From assembly GCA_019192445.1 (NCBI GenBank), contig JAHCMK010000001.1, forward strand, positions 186,001 through 250,000: 64,000 nucleotides of DNA. Reading direction: 5' to 3'. How positions within the stretch are numbered: the stretch's first letter is position 1; each line of letters opens with the position of its first letter. Origin of the DNA: Oceanococcus sp. HetDA_MAG_MS8. Its GTDB lineage: Bacteria; Pseudomonadota; Gammaproteobacteria; Nevskiales; Oceanococcaceae. A program made the translations under genes and the position numbers. The notes beneath the pieces are model-generated. The model saw only the letters and a list, made by a program, of their open reading frames with translations, made no database searches and had not been told where the DNA came from. Below are positions 38,686 through 50,900 of the stretch, piece by piece.

Positions 38686-39849
38686 ATGAGTCGCGCCGAA
38701 AGGCGCATAACGGCCACGCTGGCACTGATGCTGCTGTGCCGCATGTTGGGCTTGTTCATGGTCCTGCCGGTGCTCTCGCCATGGGCCTTGGAGTTGGCGG
38801 GTGAGCCAGGGCTTGCCGTGGGGCTGGCTGTGGGCGTGTACGGGCTCACCCAAGCCTTGCTCCAAATTCCGTTGGGCTGGCTGTCCGACCATATTGGCCG
38901 TAAGCCGGTGATTGTGGGGGGCTTACTCTGCTTCGTCGCGGGAAGCGCTATCTGTGCCCAGGCGGATACTGTGCAGGGCTTGGTGCTGGGCCGATTGGCC
39001 CAGGGTGGTGGAGCCATTGCAGCCACATCGACGGCCCTGCTGGCCGATTTACTCCGGGCCCAGGTTCGCTCGACGGCCATGGCGGTGGTGGGCATTAGTG
39101 TGGCCGGGGCTTTTGCACTGTCTTTGTTGCTGGGGCCGGCTCTACTTGGCTGGACCGGCGTGCCGGGCCTGTTTTGGTTGGCCACGGTAATGGGCCTGAT
39201 TGCCATTAGCCTGCTTGCAACGCTGCCTGCGGCACCCGCCATCGTCGCTGGTGCGGAAGATGCGCCGGATAAACCCCAGGGTGCCAATGCCCTCATTCTC
39301 GGTATCGGTAGCCTGCACGCAGCACTGGCCTTTTTATTCGTGGTCTTACCGCTGGAAATCGACGCAGCCGCCGGTGGTCAAGCCCAAATGCAATGGCGTA
39401 TTTGGCTGCCCACCGTGGCCTTGTCATTGGTGGTGGTATTTCCCATGCTCCGCGTGGTGGAAAAACGGGGCTGGGAATGGCGATCTATGCCTTGGGCTTT
39501 TGCTCTCATGGCCTTAGCCACAGGCGCTTTGGGCGTTGTTCCCGACTGGGGTTTGGTCGCCGTGCTCTCGTTATACTTCGCCGCGTTTAATTTTTTGGAG
39601 GCCAGCCTGCCGGCGCTGCTCAGTCGCTTGGTGGGTCAGGGTCGGCGCGGACGCATCATGGGTCAGTTCAGCGCGGCGCAGTTTCTGGGCATTTTTGTGG
39701 GTGGTGCCATCGCTGGTGCGGTGCACGCGCAAGCCGGCGCCGCCTGGAGCATGCTGGTCTCGGCCTTATTGCTGGTCCCGGCGTGGGTCGCTGTGTGGCT
39801 ACCAGCCCGGCGCGCTTGGCGTAATGAACCCATCGGCCAGGCAGGCTAA
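38686..39849 (+). CDS. MFS transporter (DHA1-like)
   Basis: This 387-residue protein has about 12 hydrophobic segments and the MFS motif A ([13 protein letters not shown]) between helices 2 and 3, with a second, weaker copy in the second half. The N-terminal [22 protein letters not shown] resembles the drug/H+ antiporter group that includes YajR. I chose ATG at 38686; a TTG 24 bases upstream is also in frame. In Pseudomonas an MFS gene likewise lies between uvrA and ssb. The substrate is unknown. Confidence 0.85.
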   Translation: MSRAERRITATLALMLLCRMLGLFMVLPVLSPWALELAGEPGLAVGLAVGVYGLTQALLQIPLGWLSDHIGRKPVIVGGLLCFVAGSAICAQADTVQGLVLGRLAQGGGAIAATSTALLADLLRAQVRSTAMAVVGISVAGAFALSLLLGPALLGWTGVPGLFWLATVMGLIAISLLATLPAAPAIVAGAEDAPDKPQGANALILGIGSLHAALAFLFVVLPLEIDAAAGGQAQMQWRIWLPTVALSLVVVFPMLRVVEKRGWEWRSMPWAFALMALATGALGVVPDWGLVAVLSLYFAAFNFLEASLPALLSRLVGQGRRGRIMGQFSAAQFLGIFVGGAIAGAVHAQAGAAWSMLVSALLLVPAWVAVWLPARRAWRNEPIGQAG

Positions 39850-39947
39850 GGACTACATCCATTTTCAATGCAGCTGTCCGCATTATGGACTTGCCTGCGT
39901 TCTCCCGAACACGCATCGTTACAACGACACGCAATAGGACTACAGCT

Positions 39948-40418
39948 ATGGCACGAGGAATTAACAAAGTTATTTTGGTGGGTAATCTGGGCGCCGACCC
40001 GGAAACCCGCTATACCCAATCCGGCTCGGCCGTCTGCAATGTGCGCATTGCGACTTCGGAGTCCTGGAAGGACAAACAAACCGGCGAAAACCAAGAACGT
40101 ACCGAATGGCACCAGGTGGTGTTCTTCGGTCGTCTAGGCGAGATCGCCGCCGAATACCTGCGTAAGGGCAGCCAGATTTACGTCGAAGGGAGCCTGCGTA
40201 CCCGCAAATGGCAGGGCAAAGACGGCCAAGACCGTTACACCACCGAGATCATCGGCAATGAAATGCAGATGCTGGGCAGCCGCGGCGGCGGCATGGGTGG
40301 CGGAGACGGTGGCGGTTATGGTGGCGGGCAGCGTAGCCAAGCCCCCCAATCAGCCCCGCAGCGCAGCGCAGCCCCAGTGGTCAACGACGACATTGATAGT
40401 GACGACTTGCCCTTCTGA
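39948..40418 (+). CDS. ssb: Single-stranded DNA-binding protein
   Basis: SSB coats single-stranded DNA and recruits repair and replication proteins by its C-terminal tip. The 156-residue protein has the OB-fold ([60 protein letters not shown]), a glycine/glutamine-rich linker, and the acidic tip [10 protein letters not shown] chose ATG at 39948, where the conserved start lies; the frame continues upstream without family character. A good terminator follows. Confidence 0.97.
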   Translation: MARGINKVILVGNLGADPETRYTQSGSAVCNVRIATSESWKDKQTGENQERTEWHQVVFFGRLGEIAAEYLRKGSQIYVEGSLRTRKWQGKDGQDRYTTEIIGNEMQMLGSRGGGMGGGDGGGYGGGQRSQAPQSAPQRSAAPVVNDDIDSDDLPF

Positions 40419-40461
40419 CCATGGGAATATCTAGAAAGTGTAGAAAACCTCACAATACTTC

Positions 40462-40492
40462 GTATAAAGCCCCATTCTATGGGGCTTTATAC
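40462..40492 (+). terminator. Terminator after ssb
   Basis: GTATAAAGCCCC (40462-40473) pairs perfectly with GGGGCTTTATAC (40481-40492) around a 7-base loop, 44 bases after the ssb stop. The stem itself supplies the A and T tracts, so it could work in both directions. Confidence 0.8.
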
Positions 40493-41414
40493 TTATGACG
40501 CGTTCGGTATGCCTCCGGACGTAAAATAGCTGCGGTACGATTAAACTGCAGCGTGCATCCTTTCTGAGCAAAAGGTAAATGAATGACCTTACTCAGCCCA
40601 GAAAAATGCCCCAATACCCCTACATCGCAACAGGCCGTCGAGGCGGCGCGTTAGGACAAGTTAGTTGAAAGACGTTGTCGTGAACTCATTGGTGAGGAGT
40701 GTTGGCGATCAAGTGGACTGCGAATCCTGCAGTAGCAAGTGTTGCCCAAAGGCACGAATCTGTGTAGTGCCAACGAAATAGACGTCTTTCGATATCGCCC
40801 ATCCTCCTAGGGAATGACCGCGCAAGGTCATGGGCAGCAGCGTTGAGCCGAGCATACGAAATGGCGAAATGTGCAGATCAGAGCAATCTCTCTGCATTGA
40901 ATTTGTGAAACAGTACGGCAGGTTGAAGCGTAATTTCGGACCAGTACTTTTCTCGAGTTCCTGCGCCAGAAACGCATACGTCCTAGTTGATTCCCGCCGA
41001 GAAAATATGCTTGAAGCGCCAAAGTACGAAGTTAAGCCATAACAACATCAAAGATCCCCAATAGGACGCTTCCAGCGCCTATTACATACGAAGGTTTAGC
41101 AACGCTTAGTGGCCTACTTCCGGTTGCCTGCCTTTTCGCTCGTAAACCTGGGCTTCGACTAGTGGTTCTCTCGAATCCTACGACATCATTCATTCGCCTT
41201 TGGAGGATGATTGCAGCAGACCGATGGTCAGTCCTGACTATCGGATGCTAGCCATAGTTGTGGACGAGTCATAAGTAATAGTTTTATCGTAATCGCTACA
41301 GCGGTGGGCATCGACCTGCGTAAGCAACCTGGTTGGTATCGGGTGCAGAGTTGGAGCTCCATAACTAGGTAGATACAGAAAGCGAAACACTAGAGATCGT
41401 TAAGGGTCAGAAGC
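40493..41414. other. Gene-poor stretch between ssb and the small gene
   Basis: About 920 bases hold no gene I can support. Short frames are present: a 29-codon one at 40579 with AAAAGG upstream, and 60-70-codon frames on both strands around 40830-41040, none with recognisable sequence. The composition looks more AT-rich than in the flanking genes, and one small hairpin (ATGACC/GGTCAT, 40814-40831) is visible. It reads like decayed or laterally acquired DNA. Confidence 0.5.
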
Positions 41415-41603
41415 ATGGTGACTAAGACCCGGCTTACGCTGCGTCCTGGCCAAAAAGGAACTAAAAAGCTTGTTCAGGAGTATGGCGATAAGCTGGTTGC
41501 TGTTCGCTATCTATATGATTGCGATAAGGGCAGAAGAATCAAAACAATAGAACTGGTTGTTGAGGATATTCCTTGGCTGGAGGGGAAGTCTTCACCCCGG
41601 TAA
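41415..41603 (+). CDS. Small basic conserved-looking protein
   Basis: This 62-residue protein begins MVTKTRLTLRPGQKGTKKL and continues with LVAVRYLYD and IKTIELVVEDIPW. It is rich in Lys and Arg in its first half and ends in two predicted strands, so it may bind nucleic acid. AAGGG at 41402-41406 lies 8 bases before the ATG. I recall similar small proteins next to mobile elements in other proteobacteria, but I cannot verify this. There is no signal peptide. It is the only convincing gene between ssb and the giant gene. Confidence 0.65.
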   Translation: MVTKTRLTLRPGQKGTKKLVQEYGDKLVAVRYLYDCDKGRRIKTIELVVEDIPWLEGKSSPR

Positions 41604-41924
41604 TGTAGGATTAAGGGTGTTTAATGAACGGCACCGGCCGGCTTTGGCGGAGAAAAAGCGCATTCAGCGGCGTCCAAACCCCGCTCCCTGCGGAATCTGC
41701 ATATGCATGTAGATGCAACGAACAATTTATTGACGAACTGCTGGTAAGTCGTCGTCATATCCGGGAGACTCGGGCACCGTTTATCCGACAATGAAGTGCG
41801 CTGAAGGGAGGGCTGATGCGCCGGAGGGATTTCGATGCGTGGTCCGCGATGCCGGGGCAACCGTCGTTGATATTGACAACGGTTCGCGCCGGGTCAGTTC
41901 CCATGAGCATCAGGGAATAGACCG
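41604..41924. other. Upstream region of the giant gene
   Basis: This 321-base stretch holds no gene I can support; frames at 41624 (56 codons) and 41791 look like chance. It contains an inverted repeat AACCGT (41859-41864) / ACGGTT (41879-41884) and a perfect TTGACA at 41873-41878 inside it, but no good -10 at the right spacing. The promoter of the giant gene is probably here. Confidence 0.4.
41912..41916 (+). promoter_or_regulatory. Ribosome-binding site of the giant gene
   Basis: AGGGA lies 8 bases before the TTG at 41925. None of the three nearby in-frame ATGs (41961, 41967, 41973) has such a site, so this decides the start. Confidence 0.55.
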
Positions 41925-44900
41925 TTGGCTCTTCGCTCCCCATCAACTGTTCTTGCAGCCATGGCAATGGTCATGGCTACGTTTGATGTGGGAGCTGCGG
42001 TTGACGTTGATATCCGAGCGGCGTCGAATTTGGTTCCTGGCTCTGCCCGAGCGAGCTATGTCGCTGCCTTAAGCGACTGCAACGCCGTCGTCCGAATCGA
42101 GGTCGGAAGCGTCGGCCAGACAGCGTCCGTTTCCAGAAGCCAGCTTCAAGCCACTATTGGCGGGGGAGCTGATTGTGAGTACCCCTTCGTCGTTGCTGGT
42201 GCGAACAGACTCTCACCGAGCGTCAGAGTATTTGGAGAATCTGGCCAGCTCGCTGAATTGACAGAGAGCTTTGCCTTCGAGCGGGAGTCTCCGAGCGTAA
42301 CCAGTCTTGAGGTTGCCTTGGACGGTGCTGCAGGCTCCGCTCAGTTTCTCAATCTGACCGTTTTCGCGAATGACGATATCGATTTACAGGCGATAAGGGT
42401 TACCGCCTTGGGCCTGCGCGCTTCACAACTGCGTGCGGTCGGTGGCGTTATTGAGCGGGCACGGGAAGGCGCATTCCTGAATGCTGTCGATATTCCTGTT
42501 TACCCGCATGTCGAAGGCCAGACCGAGTTCAATGTTGCGCTGCCGCTGGAGGTGGCCCTAGCGCCTGATGAAATCGCCGCGGATGGCGTCGTACTGCTGA
42601 ACGTTTCCGCAGTCGATGCTTCCGGAAATCAGAGTGGTTTTTCGGCGATCCGATTCACTGGTTCTGACGTGGCCGAAGATGCGCTGTCGCTCAGAGTTGA
42701 GCCAGAGACAATTACCTTCAGCAATATCCTGGAGTCTGCTGCGCTGTCGCCACTCGTGAATTTTGAGTTTCGCGGTGAGGTGCCTTTAAGGGGGCGGGGT
42801 ACCGGCGTGACTTATCGTTCGCTCGACACTGAGAGTGTCGCAGTGACCGACGCGGGTGTGGTGTTGCCCCTTGCCGAGACATCTCAGGGCCCAGTCAATA
42901 TTGAAGTGTCGTACCCGGGTCTGGAGCCGATCCTTGTCCCGGTGAGCGTTGACTTCAGCAAAGTGGTCACGGGTCTGGAACTGGATGGCCTGGACGGCCA
43001 GGGCCGTTTTACTGTGCCGAGCCTGAATGAATGGGTCGAGGGCCCCATTGTCCGCGTGCGCTTCGATGACGGATCGTCGACTCGATTAACGGAGTTGGTG
43101 TCCCTGAGCACGCCGGTGCGAAGCGACCTCAGCCCTTTGCTCGAAGTCGATGATCGGCGTCGGTTTAGAGCTGCGGCATCTTTTGCTGCCGATCAGCAGA
43201 GCGCAGTGCAGTTCGTATGGCCAGCTGACCCCAGCATTTCCGTGGGTTTTGGTGTTCATGCCATAGATGCGCTTCCGAGTGTGGAGGTGCTGGGGCCGGA
43301 TACCGCGGTCGCGGGCGAGCAGGTGCCCATTAGGGCGGTTGCCACCGATGATGTCTCCGTCAGCGCAGTCGAGTTTCGCGTTGATGGTGCCGTGGTTGGT
43401 CGACGGGAAGCGCCGCCCTATGAACTTTCTCTGGGAATGTCCGCATCCGACAGTGGCCGCGTGCTGGTGATTGACGCTATCGCCATTGACAGCGCCGGCC
43501 AGCAAGGGTTCTCGCTTCCCAAAAATGTGGTCGTCAGAGCCATCAGCGACCCCACACCGCCTGAGTTGGTATTCGAGAGCCCCCGGGTCGGTCAGCGGGT
43601 GGTCGAGTCCACCCCGCTCACCGTGCAAGTCGCCAGGGAAGTCGATATTTCTCGCCCTGAGGATTATCGCCCGGAGCATTCGTACATCGATTTCTATTTT
43701 GATGGGCGTAAGGTTGCCGAGAGCTTCTTCCCGGAACTCGAGTCGCGAAATATTCTCGGTACGCCGACGATATTTGAAGTGTGGCGGGCGCAACTGGAGG
43801 CGCCGGATATCAGCGTTAATGAAACCGGTTTAACCGTGTCTGCAACGGCTTATGGTGTTGCCGGTGGCGAACGAGTCCTGTCGGACGTCCTCGTACGGGT
43901 GGTTGAGAATACCCCAGCGCAAATCCGTATCGAAGCACTCACCGATGGCTCTGAGCTGAGTGCTGGTCGCGCTTATCCGATCACTTTGGAGTTTGACGAC
44001 GACACCCTTTACCTGGGGGCCGATATTGAGTTACTGCTGGACGGGGTGCCGATTGCCAGCGCCGGATTTACTTTGCCGCCTGAGGACAGAACCGAGGATG
44101 CATTGGTACGCCAACAGGGTACAAGCACTTTTGTTTTTGCCCCGACGGCAGATCAAGTAGGGGATGCACCGAGGTTGCAGGCCCGCATTCAGGACTTTCA
44201 TGGCGCTGTCAGCTTGTCACCCCATGTCGACGTGACCATCCGCGCCAATCAAGGACCAACGGCGACGATGGTCAGCCCGGTCGAGGGCGCCCGCTACGTC
44301 TCCGGTTCCAGCATTCCTTTGCGTGCTGCTGCGGCCGACGATGTAGGCGTGGAGCGGATTGATTTCTATGTAGATAACGTGCTCATAGGCACCGATACAA
44401 GTACCCCTTTTGCAGTGGAGTTCGCGTCGCCGGAGGACATTCCTCAGGAGCAGTTGTTCTCCGCACACTGCGTTGCTTACGACAGTGCGGGGCAGACAGT
44501 GCAATGCCCAGCGGTGTCCTTTGTGGTCGGCCTGGACGAAGAGCCGCCGGTGGTCAATGTCTCCTCTCCGCCCATCACGGCCACGGAGGCCGGGGTGAGT
44601 CTTGCGGAGGTGGTCGAGAGCGATACTTTTGTTCTCAAAGTCACTGGATTTGACAATGTGGGTGCGACGCAGGTCAGGCTCTCTGGCGTTGCCCGCCAAG
44701 GTGGTACCTACCATCTGACCGGTGACTCTGCAGACGTCCTTAGCGGCGACGACTTCCCTTTGGAGCAGATTCCCGGGGTTCTGAACGCTTACTCGGCAGC
44801 ACAGGTTGTTCGTGCGCCCGCGCATTCGGGTATTCCCGACGACTTTCGTGACCGCTACCCCATCGAGGTGGAAGTCACTGATGCCACCGGCAATCGTTCT

Positions 44901-47900
44901 GTAGCCGAGGTCACAATTGCTGTTGTTACCGACGCACCGCCCCGAGTGGTCTCAGCGGTCACACCCAGAAGCGCATTTTATTCGCGTGATGAGGTTGTGG
45001 TTGATGTCCTGGCGGAGGACGACCGGAGCGTGGTCGCGTTGCGACTGGAACTCAGAGAGCCGCAGTCCGGCAATGTGCTGGCCAGCCTCAGCGCCGATTC
45101 TTCCAATGGCCTGCTGCCTGGCGCTGCGGTTCAGAACAGCTTCGTGTTGGACCTCGCGTCCTTGATGCTGGACAACTCGGCTGCCAGCCTCGAATTGCAG
45201 GCGGTGGCAACCGATGTAACGGGTCAGGATTCCCCCCCGTTCACGCTCCCCTTGCAGATTCTGGAGGATCGTTTTGCACCCCGCCTGGGTTTGAATGATC
45301 CCATCCCCGGAAGCCGTCTCTACCGTGGACAGGATGTGTTCTTTGCTTGGAAGGTGGTCGACGAGTCCGTTGTCACCGAACTGCGTTTTGAACTGTCCTC
45401 GGGAGGTCCCGCTCAGGTTTCCGCACCCAATTCCCTGGCAAGCGAGGGACAGTTTGCCTACCGCATTCCCGAGGACGTGGCCGCAGACTCCCTGGTGGTG
45501 ACCTCGGTGGTGACAGATGTCTTCGGCAATAGCGAAACACAGGAGTGGAGCTATCCCCTGAGTGACGATGCCGCGCCGGAGGTCAGCATACGCAGCCCCG
45601 CGTCCGGAAGCCGCGTAGTAGAGGGCGAGCCCTTTACTGCCGTTGCGCTGGTGACGGATGACCGTGGTGTCGTGTCGGTCGAGTTTGCAATGGCCGTGGA
45701 TGGCATTGAGGTGGAATCTCTGGTGCTGGACGGTACTGAGATTGCGTCGACTATCGAGGAAGGGGATTTTGTTAGTGCCGCATTACGTACACCGCATCGT
45801 CCCGAGGGCGCGACCGTCAGCCTGATCGTGCGTGCGGTAGATTCTGTTGGACAGGTCGGTGTCTCGCAGATTGCCATTGAAGTTGTGGACGATGCGGAGC
45901 CGCCGCGGGTACAGCTTGTTGAGCCGGAGTCGGGCTTGGCGCTGATACCCGGCGATGCATTTCCCATCGAAGCTGTAGCTGAGGACAATCTCTATGTCGA
46001 CACGATTCAGCCAGTCCTGTTGGATGCCTCCGGCGAAGGTATCCCAATCGAGTGGGAGTCCCTGGTTCGAACCGACCGCATCGAACGTCAAACTGCACCG
46101 AACCCCAACAGCTTTGGCGAAGTCATCGTCGGCGAGCGCTTTTTCTCCAATCTCAATGGTCAGTTGCGCTTACCAGACAATCTGCTGGAGCGGGCCGGCG
46201 AGCGTCTACGGTTTCGCATTGACATTGCCGACCGCGGCATCAACAACGCCTCCTCGAGGGAAGTGGAAATTCTTCTGCTGGCTGATGAAGAGGCGCCGCA
46301 AATCAGCCTCGCTTCGCCGCTGGAAAGTCTGGTGGAGGGTGAGCCCGCAGAACTGAATGTGGATGTTATCGACAATGTCGGTCTGGTCCGGGTGGAGGCC
46401 AGCATTGTTGATCCTGTATCCGAGGAACTGCTCAGCGCCACCGATTTAAGCGGTGCCAAGACCTGGAGTGTGCAAGAGAACATTGACCTCGGCGCTTATG
46501 CCGCAGGTACCGAGATTTCACTGCAAATCGTCGCCGAAGACACCTCCGGGAATGTGGGCACTGCCAGCCGCGTCCTTCGTATCGAGCCGGATACCGCGCC
46601 TTCATTGCGTGTACTGGACCAGTTTCCCGCCAGTCCCATGCGTGGCGCTACTTTGGCGCAATGGGTGGAAGTTGAAGATGACCTGAGCAGCCCCAGTCAG
46701 CCTGTGGTGGCGTTGACGATGCATACCTCGCTACTCGATGCGAGCACCCGCTCGGTTGTTGGTCTGGCCGAAGCCCGTCCGGCTGCGATGCCGGACTCGA
46801 GCCCGCCCTACCGTCCTTGGGTCGGGATTGAGTATCCAGAAGCCGCTCTGGATCTGGCGCTGGAAATCGCCGATGTCGCCTACCTGGAAATTAGCCAAGG
46901 GCAATTGAGACAGGCACCCTGGCCGAAGGTGCTGGCTGGGGATTTGCACCTTTCGCTGCCGCCGGGTCACAGCGTAAATTACTTGGTCACCGTGGAGCGT
47001 GATGCTCTGTGTACCGCTCCTGGCGCAAGCCAAGTCCCCATGGAGGTTATTTCCTTTGATGACTGGATTGCTGACCGGTCAATCTCCAGCGTGGCAATTG
47101 AACCGATTATCACCGGCCCCGATGGCGATATTGTGTCGTCGCCGATTCAGGAAATCCGCTTGGATCTGGGCAAACTCGAAGGCGTTACCGAGTTCGTTGG
47201 CGACGTTTCTGAATATGAGCTAACGCCGACTTATCGCATCACACTGACGCTGGTGCAGAACCGATCGGGTGAGCCGGGTAGCGGCTTCATCAGTGCCGAC
47301 GTTATGCGTCTGCTGGACCAATCTGATCTCAATACGGAGTTCTTTGGCACGCTTTCCCGGGTGCCGGCGATTGCCGGGTTACGGGGGGTGACGACACTGG
47401 GTCATGCGGTTGACCGGCGAAGTCTGGAGCGCGGAGAGCAGGAACTCAGCCCCCTGCGGGCGGGCGTGGTGGACTCAGACCTTGACCCCCCAACAATTGC
47501 GATTGAATACCCTCAGCAGGGTCGTTCAGTCGTGCCCGGTGAACGTCTCCCGATTCGCGCTGCGGTGGAGGACCAAAGCAGTGGCCCAGCCGTCGTGGAC
47601 TGGTCCTTGACCGGCTTTGCCGAGTCTGCGCGCCGCAATTACGTCGACTTTGCTCAAAGCTCCGTATCCAATTCCGTGCAGATTCCGGATCATCTGCAGG
47701 CCGGCTTATTACAACTTGTGGCCACGGTACGCGACGAGGGCGGAATCCTGGGTTCTGCTGAGGTTGACTTGCGGGTCGTCGCTGATCTTCCGCCCGAGAT
47801 CTCTTTATCTGAATTTGCCAGCGAATACCTCGACGGCCGCTATCAACGGGTGCTGGAAGATGCGGCGCGTGTGGAGTATGCCGAGTTCTTTGTGCGCACT

Positions 47901-50900
47901 GGTGAGCAATTCCGCCTGACCACGGCATTGAACGACGACGCCGGGTTGACCCGCTTCTCGATGTACCGGGTTGAAGCTGACGGGAGCCGGACCGAGATTC
48001 TTCGACAGACCTGGGCCCAGCAATGCCCCGAGCCCACCCTGCGGGCTGAGGTGGTCGAGGCGGAACTGGTATTTGACCAAGCGGAACCGACCCGCTATGT
48101 GCTTGAGGCCGAGGACACGCGCGCGCAGGTCCAGCAACGCCAGATCCTGATCAACCCGCTGGTCAATATGGCACCCAGCCTGCGCATCGTGACGCCGGCT
48201 GAGCAGCAGTTGTTCGCCGCCGGTACCTTCCGGGTGCTGGTGGGCGTTGCGGCTACGGATGACCGGGCACTGGGCATCAACGCACTGGAGGTGCAGGCCA
48301 ACGGCGTGCCGCTGGCTCGGGCACCACAGAGCGTTACGAACATCAATGGCGACCTTGGTGGCGCGGGTGTCATCAACCAGGCATTCGCAGAGATTTACGA
48401 CGAAATCGAAGCCAACTATTCCGTCGAGTTCGCGAATGAGCATGGCCGCCGGGAGAGCCGGCATGCACTGGAGCTGGCCCACATTTTTGAAGTGCCTGCA
48501 GGCCTCATTCGGGCCGATGAACCCGTACAGATCGTCGCTGTTGTTCGCGATTCCGAGGGGGCAATTGGCCGGCACGCCATTGAGGTGTTGGGCGCAGCGG
48601 ACGATATTGTTCCTGAAGTGGCGGTGACCGCACCAGAGCCGGGTTTTGGGGCTATTGAGGCCACAACCTTCGGCATGGCGCTGCGGGCATACGACAACGT
48701 CAAAGTCGCCCGCATTGAAATCTACGCGGCCTATGGTGTGGCCCTGCCCGACGGCGAGTATCGCCAGACAGAGTTCGGCAATCCAATACGGGTCATTGAA
48801 GACGTGCCCGCGCGCGATGATCTGCCGATATCCACGGTCAATATCGACACACCCGTATACGAACAACTGGTGAGTACCGGACGTGTTCCGGAGATCGCCG
48901 AGCTTTTCCCGGGGCTGGTTCTTAGTGGTGAGGAGTCCTTTGATCGTTGGCTACGTCTTGTCGTGCGGGATGCGTCTGGTAATCAGCGCATACGTGAGTT
49001 CAGCGTGCCCATTCGCGTTGATGAGCGTCCGACGCTGGATCTGGTGGAGCCGTCGGCCGGGGAGGCATTGGTTGAGGATGCCATCGTCCCGGTTAACGTC
49101 CTGGCCTTCGACGATGTTGGCGTGGCTTATGTGGAGCTCACTGCGCGGCATGGTAGTGACGTGGTTTATTCCTTGCGGATTACCCAGCCGCCCTACAGCT
49201 TCCTGGTTCCGGTGCCGGCATACCAACCGGGGGGAGCAAGCGGTACCAATCAACTGACGCTGGAGTTGCAGGCCCTGGACACCTACGGGGTAGTTCATGG
49301 GGATCTGGACCGCCATTTAGCTCAGGAGTCGAGAGCATTTCCGATTGTCCAGGACCAGCCTCCGAGTGTTGCGATCGGCACACCGGTTGACGGTACTGTT
49401 GTGCTAGAGGGTGAGTTTGTTCTCGTCCAGGTAAACGCAGTGGACGATGTTGGTATAGAGCGGGTGTCCCTCCAGGTCGACGGACTGGTGAGCGGCGAGC
49501 GGACCTTTACCGACACCGAGTATCCCTTTGAGTTCTTGTTCCAGACGCCATACGGCCAAGCGGGCCAGGATATTGAACTAGGTGCCATCGCCATTGAACG
49601 TCGCTTCACGGGCGAAGCACGCACCGCGATTACGCCGCGTCCGGTGAGGTTGACAGTAGACACCGATGTCGATGCGCCCGCGGTCACGTTGATTCAGCCT
49701 GCGCTCACCGGTACTGCCGTTGCCGAGCGTCAGCCGATTCCCTTTCTGGCCAATGTGACAGATAACGTCGCGGTGACGCAGGTGCGGGTCGAACTGAGTG
49801 CCGATGTCAACGCGGATGGTGCCTTTACCGAAGCAGAGAGCGTTCTACTGCAGTTCATCGGTCAGGCACCCTACAGCGGACAACTACCTACCCGCACCTT
49901 GGCGGAGTACCTCGGTACGGAGACGCCAGCCACGGATGTCCTGGACCTGCGTTTTTCGATTACCGCGATTGACGGCGCGGGCAATGAAACGATCGTCCGG
50001 CGCAATGTGCTGCTGCAACGCAATCAACCTCCTATCGTCGAGGACATCAACGTGCTCGATTCACGGGGGTTCAGGATACCTGCGCCTGTAGCGGGGCTTG
50101 CCGAAGGGCGCGAGTTTTTGGCTCAGGTTCTGGTGCGCGACCCTGAAGCCGGTGTGGATAGCGTTGAGCTTTTTGCCGGTGTGACAGAAAACGGAGTGCT
50201 TCCGGAAACACTAGAGTCTCTTGGCACTGATGTGGCCGCGCCCTTCAGTTTCCACACCGAGATGCCCCTGGCGGCAGTTGGCGAGAAGGTGGTGTTGAGG
50301 GCGCGGGCACGGGATATCGCCGGCTTCGAGTCGCCACTTTCAGCATCTCTTGAATTGGAGGTTCTGCCTGATGAGCCGCCACTCGCAACAATCGTCAAGC
50401 CGGCGAATGACGACAGCGTGGTCATCGATGGCGAAGACGTCGAGGTTTTGGTCGAAGCACTGGATGATCTGGGGTCTAAGGGCATTGATCGGGTTGTCTT
50501 CTATGTGAATGAAACGCCGGTTGCGACGGTCCGCAACTCCCAGTCCGAGATTGCGGGGCTCGCCAACCAGGACAATATCTACGGCACGCGGATCGCACCT
50601 CCGCCGGGGACGCAGGGTTTCCTGGTGCATGCGGAGGTCTTTGACGTTCGCGGTCAACGCACGGTGACGGACCCGGTAAGAATCGGCCAGGTTGAAGATA
50701 CGGTTCGTCCGCAGATCGCCATATTGTCCCCTGCAAATGGAGAGATCCTGAGCGCTGGCGAGCCGCTAAGAGCCGTGGTCAGCGTTCGCGACATCGGCGA
50801 TTCAGCCAATCGCAGCGTAGATGCCTATTGGGTACGTGAAGCACAAGACGCACAAGGGCTATGGCAGCCCCTGGATGAGGCGAATCTGATCCTGCGCCGC

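Noticed and set aside
38519-39947. LexA boxes at uvrA and ssb
   Set aside because: No CTGT-N8-ACAG type site is present in the uvrA-MFS gap or before ssb; the nearest look-alike lacks the second half.
40828-41042. Opposed 64- and 70-codon frames around 40830-41042
   Set aside because: They overlap each other, lack ribosome sites and show no known motif.
40493-41414. Integron attC sites or insertion-sequence ends in the gap
   Set aside because: A few GTTAGG-like bits occur, but no paired core sites or matching terminal repeats are visible.
41904-41973. Idea that the giant gene is a 5'-truncated pseudogene because no nearby ATG has a ribosome site
   Set aside because: TTG at 41925 has AGGGA at good spacing and gives a signal-peptide-like N-terminus, and the frame stays open for 22 kb.
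41791-42072. A 93-codon frame overlapping the giant gene start
   Set aside because: It overlaps the giant frame in another phase and has no recognisable sequence or ribosome site.
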